Part shown: piece after piece, positions 56,769 to 64,000 of the stretch
Layout of the letters: each line of letters starts with the position of its first letter
Position numbering within the stretch: position 1 is the first letter of the stretch
Assembly (NCBI RefSeq): GCF_001310815.1
Contig: NZ_BAZK01000012.1
Span: 62,001 to 126,000, forward strand
Source of the DNA: Pseudovibrio denitrificans JCM 12308
GTDB taxonomy: Bacteria > Pseudomonadota > Alphaproteobacteria > Rhizobiales > Stappiaceae
Reading direction: 5' to 3'
DNA: 64,000 nucleotides
Position numbers and translations under genes: made by a program
Notes under the pieces: generated by a model
What the model saw: the letters and a program-made list of their open reading frames with translations, nothing else
What the model was told of the DNA's origin: nothing
The model's database searches: none

Positions 56769-59169
56769 ATGGCGACTGGCCAAAATGGAAATGGCAAAAA
56801 ACGGAGGCCTGTGCGCCCCGGGCAACGCCCTTCCGGCAGACCGCCTCAGCAGCCCGGTGCCGATCAGCCAAACGCCCTCCACAATCACAGCGCCCTCGCC
56901 TGCAAGGTGTAGCTCTGCGACCTGAAGACGACGAAGATTACATCCGCCGTCCAAACAGGGTCGCTGCCACGAACAAGCAGGCGTCCCCACGACCACGTCC
57001 TTCACCACAAGCTCCCTCAGCACCGAACAGAAAACCTGCACCGCAGAGGCCACGGCAAACGCAAAACACCGCCGCCAAGCGGCCTGCGAAGAAGCCGAGC
57101 CGAAAGGCAAAGCAGCAGACATTAGCGGCGCTGGATGCCGCAACATCCTCAGGAAAGCCCAAAGGCCAGAGTAAGTTCCGGCGGTTTATGTGGAAGTCAC
57201 TGCGCTTCTGCATGTATTGGAGCGTGGTTCTCGGCATCTGGGGTATCGTTGTTGTCGGCGGTATTCTTGCTTATTACGCGGCGCATTTACCACCAGCCTC
57301 AGAGTGGGCTGTGCCGCAGCGACCACCGAACGTGCGCATTGTTTCTGCAAACGGAACTTTGATCGCAAACCGTGGAGACACGGGCGGCGAGGCCGTTCGG
57401 CTGGAGCAACTGCCGAAGTACTTGCCTGATGCCGTGATGGCGATTGAAGATCGGCGGTTCAAGTATCATTTTGGGATCGATCCGATTGGTCTCGCCCGTG
57501 CAGCGTTTGTGAACTACACCAGCGGGCGTACCGTTCAGGGCGGATCCACTCTCACACAGCAGCTAGCTAAGAACCTGTTTTTGAAGCCGGAACGCACCAT
57601 GCAGCGTAAGATGCAGGAAGTGGTGATGGCGCTATGGCTGGAGTGGAACTACAGCAAAGAAGAAATTCTGGAGATGTACCTGAACCGGGTGTATCTCGGC
57701 GCTGGAGCCTATGGTGTAGATGCGGCAGCCCGGGTTTACTTTGGCAAATCAGCACGGCTGATCAATCTGGCTGAAGCTGCAACCATTGCAGGCCTGCTGA
57801 AAGCACCGAGTAAGTATGCTCCAACGCGTAACGCTCAGTTGGCAGAAGGGCGCGCGCAGGTGGTGATTGCAGCTATGCATAGCGCGGGTTTCATCACGGC
57901 AGGTGACGCGAAAAATGCCCTGTTTAATCCAGCACATGTGGTCACCAGCCACAACAGTAGCAGCGGCAATTATGTTGCTGATTATGTGATGGAGTTGTTG
58001 CCGGGTTATGTGGGGTCTATCGGTGAAGACATCATTGTCGACACAACGATAGATTGGGACATGCAGCAGGCCGCAGAAACAGCGCTTACCTCACGCATTG
58101 CGGAGTCTCGCCAAGAGTTTAACGTAACCCAGGGTGCTGTGGTTACGCTCAATCGCAGTGGTGCGATCCGCGCTCTGGTGGGTGGGGTTGATTATCGGAA
58201 GAGCCAGTTCAACCGTGCGGTTTATGCGCGCCGACAACCCGGTTCTGCCTTTAAGCCATTTGTTTATCTGGCAGCGCTGGAACGCGGACTTGGGCCGAGT
58301 ACCATTCGCCGTGATGCGCGCGTGACGTATCGTGGTTGGACGCCGAAGAACTACACTAAGCGCTACTATGGTGACGTGACGCTGACACAGGCACTGGCGT
58401 TTTCTATCAACACGGTCGCTGCCAAGCTGGCGCATGAGGTGGGGCCTGCGAATGTGGCGCGAACTGCGCGGCGTTTGGGCATAACTTCCTCATTGAAGTC
58501 CAACCCTTCAATTGCACTGGGAACCTCTGAGGTTACGCCGTTAGAGATTGCTGCAGCCTATGTACCATTTTCCAATGGTGGGTATGGCGTGGTTCCACAT
58601 GTGGTTCGGCAGATCCGCAATGAGAAGGGCGAAGTTCTATACCGGCGTTCTGGTGATGGGACAGGACGCGTTGTTCGAGGTGATAAGCTTAGCGAAATCA
58701 ACAGCATGATGGCGCAAACCATTTATGGCGGCACAGGTAAGCGGGCATTGTTGGCGGGGCGTCCTGCAGGCGGCAAAACCGGCACTACGCAAGGCTACAA
58801 AGACGCGTGGTTCATTGGTTACACAAGCTCACTGACCACTGCTGTCTGGCTTGGAAATGACAACAACAAGCCGATGAAAAAGGTGAGTGGAGGGACGCTG
58901 CCGGCAGAGATCTGGGCCTGGATAATGGAAACGCAGCATCAGAACATTCCGATTGCGCGGTTGCCGGGCGTGCCGATCAACCTTGCAGAGACATCTCCAT
59001 TGCAGAAACCTGGTACAGCACCTGCTCGGCGTCAGCAACTTTTGTGACTGCTCCTCAGCAGCCGCAACCACCGCGGCCAGCTGTGCAGGCTACCACTGCT
59101 CCACCTCAGCAAAACAATAATAGTGCCAGCCCCTTGGATCTGCTTGGAAGGCTATTTGGAGGTGGGTAG
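56769..59169 (+). CDS. Class A penicillin-binding protein (PBP1 family); frame broken twice
   Basis: A bifunctional glycosyltransferase/transpeptidase that polymerises and cross-links peptidoglycan. I start it at the ATG at 56769, whose frame gives MATGQNGNGKKRRPVRPGQR, a basic proline-rich cytoplasmic tail. One base lost near 56880 moves to the main frame. A helix follows at 175-195 (WSVVLGIWGIVVVGGILAYY). GT51 motifs: AIEDRRFKYHFG and GGSTLTQQLAKNLFL. Transpeptidase motifs: RRQPGSAFKPFVYLAAL (active Ser), FSINTVA and GGKTGTTQGYKDAWFIGYT. Near 59030 another base is lost: the main frame ends at 59047, while the next continues VTAPQQPQPPRPAVQ and ends PLDLLGRLFGGG at 59169. About 800 residues in full. 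Confidence 0.92.
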
Positions 59170-59171
59170 GG

Positions 59172-59914
59172 TTATTCTTGCCCGTATAGATGTAGCTGAG
59201 AGCCGTGCTCTTTGAGCCAGCGTTGGGCTTGCTTGGTGTGAGGAGCCAGTTCCTCACAAATGCGCCAGAACTCCGGTGAGTGATCCAGCTTCACAAGATG
59301 AGCGACCTCATGAGCTGCCACGTACTCCAGAATATCAGGCGGAGCATCACAAGGCGCCATGAGAAGGACAGCTTGCCATCGTGGGAGCAGGAGCCCCAAC
59401 GGCTTTTGGTGTCTCGCAGTGTGATGCTGTGATAGTTGCGGCCGAGCTGTTTGGTGAAGTGCCGAACATGGCCTTCAATATCATCCTTGGCTAGTTTGCG
59501 CAGGAAGTCTTTGGTCTTGCGATGGAAGCTTTGCGTTTCACCCGGCAGCAGAAGCAGTAGCTCTTCGGTTTCCTCTTCCATATCAAGCTGAGCCAGACCG
59601 CGCAGTTTGCCTGAGGAGCGCAAGGTATGCAGCACGCCTCTGATCGGGATGCGGGCATGTTCTTCAAACTTGATTGTATCTGGGCGGGAGCCTAATCGCT
59701 GCTTGAGCCAGCCCACCTGCCGATTAGCGAAGTCCTGAGCTGTTTTCAGGTTGCCTCGGGCTGGAACAGTGATAACCGGGGTTGGGTCTCCCGGTGGAAT
59801 TCTGAGGATGTAGCGCTTTGCTCTTGAGTTTCGTTTCAGGCGGATCTGTAGGGACTTATGGCCCAGATCCACCTCAATAAACTCCGGCAAAACCTTTGTC
59901 GCAAAGAACCCCAT
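59172..59914 (-). CDS. YgjP/SprT-like M48-type metallopeptidase (DUF45); frame broken once
   Basis: A cytoplasmic zinc metallopeptidase-like protein of about 248 residues after repair. The N-terminal part has RNSRAKRYILRIPPGDPTPVITVP and LRDTKSRWGSCSHDGKLSFSWRLVM, both typical for DUF45. The zinc site is in VAAHEVAHLVKLDHSPEFW (HExxH plus downstream Glu/Asp). The frame breaks at 59345/59346; one base restored gives RLVMAPPDILEYVAAHEVAHL, matching the family. Its stop lies just beyond the convergent PBP stop (two bases apart), a tight convergent pair. Confidence 0.88.
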
Positions 59915-60031
59915 GTCACCTCAAAAATTGCACTGATTGCTCTCGTTATTACAGAGAAAAGGGTGATTTGAAAGTCAACCAGTGCCATTTACTTTAGTGC
60001 GCTGAAGTCTTGCAACACAGTTCAAACGCAG

Positions 60032-60060
60032 AAAAGGGTGCCCTGCCAAGACAGAGCACC
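60032..60060 (-). terminator. Terminator after the DUF2852 gene
   Basis: On the minus strand GGTGCTCTG pairs with CAGGGCACC (one T·G pair) across a six-base loop and is followed by CTTTTCT. Confidence 0.65.
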
Positions 60061-60089
60061 GGATACTTGTTATGAACCTTTAAGACCCA

Positions 60090-60503
60090 TTAGATTGCTT
60101 CACCTGCTGAAGGTTCGCTTGGGCGGTTGTGACGGTTTCTCATGAACCGATCGAACTCTTCCTGATCTTTAGCCCGACGCAGGTCGTTCATGTAATCATC
60201 GAATTCCTGACGCATGCTGTCGAGCTTTCTGCGCTCTTCTTCCAGGCGGTTCAGTTCTTTTTCACGGTAGTCGTCAAATGCAGCGTTACCGCTGCGGGTC
60301 GCAGTTTGCATATTATCCATCGCATTTTTCAGATTGCTACGATTCCACTGGCATTTAGCTTCACGCTTCCAGCCATTAAAGTTGTCGCCCCACAAGATGT
60401 AGGCAAGCATAGCAAGACCAAGAGGCCAGAAAACTACGAATCCCAGAACCATAAGTGCAATACTTAGAGGATTCCAGGAGGGTTTTATTGCATTTACATT
60501 CAT
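60090..60503 (-). CDS. DUF2852 family membrane protein
   Basis: About 137 residues from the ATG at 60503, with GAAGGGTGA upstream. One or two N-terminal hydrophobic helices (WNPLSIALMVLGFVVFWPLGLAMLAYILWG) lead into a helical coiled-coil-like tail (DYREKELNRLEEERRKLDSMRQEFDDYMNDL). RFMRNRHNRP closes it. This is the layout of the alphaproteobacterial DUF2852 family; function unknown. It is a monocistronic gene with its own terminator. Confidence 0.85.
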   Translation of the reverse strand: MNVNAIKPSWNPLSIALMVLGFVVFWPLGLAMLAYILWGDNFNGWKREAKCQWNRSNLKNAMDNMQTATRSGNAAFDDYREKELNRLEEERRKLDSMRQEFDDYMNDLRRAKDQEEFDRFMRNRHNRPSEPSAGEAI

Positions 60504-60609
60504 TAAAATCACCCTTCTCAAATCAACAGACTTGAGATGGGGTGGTTCTATTTTCTTTTCAAGATATAGAATGAAATTTTATTAGACGATTGGTTATATT
60601 CACTTACAT

Positions 60610-62167
60610 TCAATTGGAATGCACTGAATCATTGAGGCGACGCGCCTGCTCAACCCAATTGTCGCGAACCATCCGGCCACGGATGTCCAGACGGTCATCC
60701 AAAGCGGCGGCCTGATCTTCTGTCAGGTTTGCAATCTGCCAGTAATGGAAGATGCCAGCGCCGTTCAGCGCACGCTCCAGTTTCGGCCCAACACCGCTGA
60801 TCAGCTGCAAATCATCAGCAGCGCCTTTTGGCTCCGCCAACAGGATTTCACGCAGTGGATCACCTGCAAATTTCTCAGAGGGGTTATCGCGAAGCGCTTT
60901 CTTGGCTGCACGTTTGGTGGCTTGCTCTGCGCGAACGTTGATCGGATTGTCCTGAATGAACTTTACAATCCTTGGAGCGATTTCGGAGCGGTACTTTGAA
61001 CCGTTGAAGACCCCGTAGTGACCCACACCCGGTTGGATGTAGTGTAAGCGGCGACTGGACGGAATGTTTTCAGCCAGTTTTTGCGCTGCCTGCGTTTGGC
61101 CAACACCGGAAATATCGTCGTTTTCACCTTCAACGGTGAAGAGCGCGGTGCCGGTGATCTTTTTCGGATCGACCATCTTGCCACGATGCATCATCTCGCC
61201 CTTTGGCAGAGAATGCTCGATAAAGACAGTCTCGACTGTCTGCAGATAAAATTCAGAGGTCAGATCCATGACGGCAAGATATTCGTCATAAAAATCCCGG
61301 TGCTTTTCAGCGCTGTCGCCATCACCTTCAATCAGGTGCTGGAAGAAATCACGGTGAGCAACCATGTGACGGTCCAGATTCATGCTCATGAAGCCGGAGA
61401 GCTGCAAGAAGCCCGGATAGACCTGACGTGTGAACCTTTGTGCGGGAAGGGTACTTCCATGATGACATTGCGCTTGAACCAGTCGATGCCTTTTTCGACA
61501 GCCAGATCATTCACGGCGGTTGGCGCTTCGCGGGTGTCGATTGGACCACCCATCAACGTCATGGTTGCCGGAGCGCATTTGTCTCCGTTTTCTTCCATCA
61601 GAGAGACTGCAGCATATACTGGGACTGATGCTGACACACAGCAAGAACGTGCGTGTTTGGCCCCAGATAATGCAGCATTTGCATGATGTATTCGATGTAG
61701 TCGTCCAGATCGAAGCGACCATCCGCAATCGGCACCTGACGGGCATCTTCCCAATCTGTGATGTAGACATCCAGATTTGGCAGAAGAGCCTCAACAGTAC
61801 CGCGCAGCAGTGTAGCGTAGTGACCAGACATCGGAGAGACGATCAGGATTTTCGGGTCGTCTTTTCTGCTTTTCGGCAGATCCCGCTTGAAGTGCAGCAG
61901 GTCGCAAAATGGTTTGGACCAGATGACTTCTTCAGTGATGTCGACTTCTTCACCATCGACAACAGTGGTGTAGAGCTCAAACTCCGGCTTGCCATAGCGG
62001 CGAGTCACACGTTCCAGCATCTCACAGGATGCGGCGACGGTGCGGCCAACTTGCGTGTGCGCCATGGGGTTCAGCGGGTTTTGGAAATACAAACGTGTCA
62101 TATCCGCTGCAGCCCGGACAGGGGACATCGCTGCATGGTTCATTTCATACAAATGGTAGAACAGCAC
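60610..62167 (-). CDS. phaZ: Intracellular poly(3-hydroxybutyrate) depolymerase with C-terminal helix-hairpin domain; frame broken twice
   Basis: Mobilises stored PHB granules. The GTG start at 62167 has GGGGAGGAA nine bases upstream, giving LFYHLYEMNHAAMSPVRAAADMTR, the PhaZ opening. The N-terminal domain ends near the nucleophile: repaired VLAVCQPSVPVYAAVSLMEE with the catalytic Cys. Then PHB_depo_C: MTLMGGPIDTREAPTAVNDLA, GFLQLSGFMSMNLDRHMVAH and VGHYGVFNGSKYRSEIAPRI. Residues about 410-519 are an extension ending in ADDLQLISGVGPKLERALNGAG, a helix-hairpin domain usually seen elsewhere. Bases are lost at 61629/61630 and about 61434. Confidence 0.92.
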
Positions 62168-62501
62168 AGAATGTTTCCTCCCCAGACGTTCGCTTCAGCC
62201 AACTCTCGTTCATGTAGTTTTTTGATTTCCGCAGCACGAATACACTTTAGCCCGAAGTGCTGCACCGCAAAAGTATAGGCAACCCTATACCTTTTCAGCA
62301 ACATAGACTCATGGAGAAATACAAACCAACCTTAACTTGCATTGAAGATCAATAGGTTCTTCACCGCTGCCAAAGTGATTGTAAGTGTAACCGACCATGT
62401 TGCATTGCACAATATGTAAAATAATACCCCAATCGAATCGAGTAATTCGAATGCAATTATTTCACTAAGTTGAAATTGCTAATGAAATTTATTTGGGAAT
62501 G
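62168..62501. promoter_or_regulatory. phaZ upstream region with palindrome and TGC-rich motif
   Basis: About 334 AT-rich bases. GTATAGG-CAAC-CCTATAC (62273-62290) is a perfect inverted repeat about 105 bases before phaZ. CTGC-ACC-GCAA (62260-62270) is close to the CTGC-N3-4-GCAG pattern of PhaR sites. No gene seen. Confidence 0.45.
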
Positions 62502-63665
62502 TTAGTCGGAAGCCAGCTCAGCAATTACGGCATTCAGTAGAGAAAAGCCTGTTTGCGTTGCACGCAGGCGGGTATTGCTCACCCATTCTACCATTCCGTT
62601 TTCCTGCAGGTTCAGCAGGCGTTGCGGATTGAACTGACGACCAGAGAGCTGTTCATAACGGGGTACGTCGATGCCTTCATGCAGCCGCATACCCATCAGC
62701 AACAGCTCATCACCTTGCTCATCACGAACAAGTCTATCTTCAGAAATAGCGCCGTGGCCTTTGGTTTCAACCAGCCCCAACCATGTTTCCGGATGCTTTT
62801 CCGTTGACGTGGCCAGTTTGGTGCCGTCTTCCAACGTCAAACGACCATGAGCACCGGGACCAACGCCAACATAATCGCCATAGCGCCAGTAAATGAGGTT
62901 GTGCTGACACTGAGCGTCAGGCGCTGCGTGGTTTGAGACCTCGTAGGCTGGCAAACCACGAGCTGCAGTGATTTCCTGTGTCAGGTCAAACATATCTGCG
63001 GCCAGATCAGGGTCCAGCATCTCCAACTTTCCAGCTGCGTAGAGGCGCTGGAACATGGTGCCGCTTTCGATGGTGAGCTGATACATGGACAGGTGGTCAG
63101 CAGCCAGATCGATGGCGCGGTTGAGCTCCTGCTCCCATGCTTTCAAGGTTTGGTTTGGACGGGCGTAGATCAGATCAAACGAAATGCGCGGGAATGTTTT
63201 GCGCGCAATTTCAACGGCTTGAATCGCTTCCGAAACAGAATGCTGACGTCCAAGGATCTTCAGTTCCTTATCATCCAGCGCCTGAATACCGACGGACAGG
63301 CGGTTTACGCCAGCGGATCTGTAACCTGCAAAGCGGGTCGCTTCCACACTGGTTGGATTGGCTTCCATGGAGATTTCAGCGGTGTCCGGCAGATGCCAGA
63401 GGCGGGCGACCTCATTGAGAATGGTCTCAACGGTTTTTGGCTCCATGAGAGAAGGCGTGCCGCCGCCAAAGAAGATGGAGTCGACCGTGCGGCCCGGCAC
63501 CATCTCCGCATAGCGTGCCAGCTCTGTTGCCAGAGCTTTGGCATAATGCTCCTGTGAGACCGGCTGATGGCGTACATGGGAGTTGAAGTCGCAATACGGG
63601 CATTTTGCCAGACAAAATGGCCAATGCACGTAAATCCCAAAGCCGCCAGCCGATGACACAGTCAT
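62502..63665 (-). CDS. hemW: Radical SAM haem chaperone HemW (HemN-like)
   Basis: A 387-residue radical SAM protein. The cluster motif is CLAKCPYC (CxxxCxxC, about 17-24) after GIYVHWPF, followed by SIFFGGGTPSLM and ISMEANPTS. The C-terminal HemN domain has LIYWRYGDYVGVGPGAHGR. HemW-type proteins lack the extra N-terminal residues of true HemN coproporphyrinogen dehydrogenases and this one is short like them, so a haem chaperone is more likely than CPO activity. It is followed upstream by rdgB on the same strand, a conserved pair. Confidence 0.93.
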   Translation of the reverse strand: MTVSSAGGFGIYVHWPFCLAKCPYCDFNSHVRHQPVSQEHYAKALATELARYAEMVPGRTVDSIFFGGGTPSLMEPKTVETILNEVARLWHLPDTAEISMEANPTSVEATRFAGYRSAGVNRLSVGIQALDDKELKILGRQHSVSEAIQAVEIARKTFPRISFDLIYARPNQTLKAWEQELNRAIDLAADHLSMYQLTIESGTMFQRLYAAGKLEMLDPDLAADMFDLTQEITAARGLPAYEVSNHAAPDAQCQHNLIYWRYGDYVGVGPGAHGRLTLEDGTKLATSTEKHPETWLGLVETKGHGAISEDRLVRDEQGDELLLMGMRLHEGIDVPRYEQLSGRQFNPQRLLNLQENGMVEWVSNTRLRATQTGFSLLNAVIAELASD

Positions 63666-63712
63666 TCTTTTTCCTTTGCGCTTGCCAAAGATTTTTTTGT
63701 ACGAGTTCTTAT

Positions 63713-63743
63713 CCGAAAACCGGAAGCCACTTTTCGGGAACGC
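63713..63743. repeat. Intergenic palindromic repeat, copy 5
   Basis: CCGAAAACCGG, AAGCCA, then CTTTTCGGGAACGC. Nearly identical to copy 4 at 48651. It lies between rdgB and hemW. Confidence 0.7.
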
Positions 63744-63746
63744 GCA

Positions 63747-64000
63747 TTACGCTGGCAAGCACTCTTTCTGAAACTTAACAAAGGCGCGGGCGCGATGAGA
63801 CAGGGCCTCGCCTTCCTTCGTTGTGTGTTTTTCTTGTTTGTCCATTTCGCCGAAGGTTCTGTCGAACTCTTCTGGTACGAACATTGGATCGTAGCCGAAA
63901 CCTTCCAGACCGCGTGGTGGCCAGGCCAGCTCGCCGTGGATTTCACCGCGATAGAACTGGGTATGACCATCCGGCCAAGCCATGCACAGCACAGCCACGA
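63747..64000 (-). CDS. rdgB: XTP/dITP diphosphatase RdgB, C-terminal part
   Basis: Only the C-terminal 83 residues are in the window; the gene continues past the right edge. They contain the Ham1 signature: AWPDGHTQFYRGEIHGELAWPPRG, GYDPMFVPEEFDRTFGEMDKQEKH and SHRARAFVKFQKECL. The enzyme removes non-canonical purine nucleotides. hemW follows after about 80 bases containing a palindromic repeat. Confidence 0.93.
   Translation of the reverse strand, partial: VAVLCMAWPDGHTQFYRGEIHGELAWPPRGLEGFGYDPMFVPEEFDRTFGEMDKQEKHTTKEGEALSHRARAFVKFQKECLPA

Overview
The window reads as a chromosomal segment from an alphaproteobacterium of the Hyphomicrobiales/Stappiaceae type. A marine Pseudovibrio-like organism is my best guess; this is inference from gene content and order, not a database match. 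Supporting signs are the rpsT-dnaA-dnaN-recF...gyrB block, an hmu haem-uptake operon behind a TGA-N9-TCA (RirA-type) site, an OlsB ornithine-lipid acyltransferase, MmcB, CoaBC, and the lipoprotein / rsmI / yraN / gshB block.

Layout. 1-5.6 kb: a type I secretion operon on the minus strand (a large secreted protein, an ABC exporter and the first codons of the adaptor). 6.2-10.0 kb: a small membrane protein, hmuTUV, and a divergent haem-degrading monooxygenase. 10.1-12.1 kb: a MarR regulator with a thioesterase, then a GntR regulator. 12.2-22.8 kb: the replication block gyrB, three tandem LysE-type exporters, recF, dnaN, dnaA, a rhodanese and rpsT. 22.9-26.9 kb: enoyl-CoA hydratase, mtnA, a GNAT protein and a DUF1778/GNAT toxin-antitoxin pair. 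26.9-32.3 kb: a lysine/pipecolate-type catabolic cluster (LysR, ALDH7-like dehydrogenase, glutaryl-CoA dehydrogenase, FAD oxidase). 32.3-34.3 kb: a second LysR and an aldo/keto reductase. 34.3-35.7 kb: an unexplained non-coding stretch followed by a protein whose first about 65 residues look like the translocation signal of Salmonella SPI-2 type III effectors. 35.8-45.4 kb: two-domain PPK2, a DedA-PAP2-LssY fusion, an ArsR regulator, a DEAD-box helicase, an unknown hydrolase-like protein, MmcB and a GMC oxidoreductase. 45.4-53 kb: coaBC, a VOC protein, a periplasmic-binding lipoprotein, rsmI, yraN, gshB and a ComM-family AAA protein. 53-64 kb: a hybrid histidine kinase, OlsB behind a Pho-box-like site, a class A PBP, a YgjP-type metallopeptidase, a DUF2852 protein, an intracellular PHB depolymerase with an unusual C-terminal domain, hemW and the end of rdgB.

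A cross-cutting point is quality. At least thirteen single-base losses break reading frames across seven genes, including the essential dnaA and one PBP. Restoring one base at each place rebuilds a continuous, family-like protein. Eight of the thirteen sites have the same GC^(A/T) context, as if GCC(A/T) had collapsed to GC(A/T). I therefore read them as systematic sequence errors rather than gene decay, and annotate those loci as whole genes.

The strongest candidates for new biology are the SPI-2-like effector candidate (34.9-35.7 kb), the type I secreted multi-module protein with a lysozyme-like N-terminus (2.0-5.6 kb), and a family of structured intergenic palindromes with compensatory changes (five copies).
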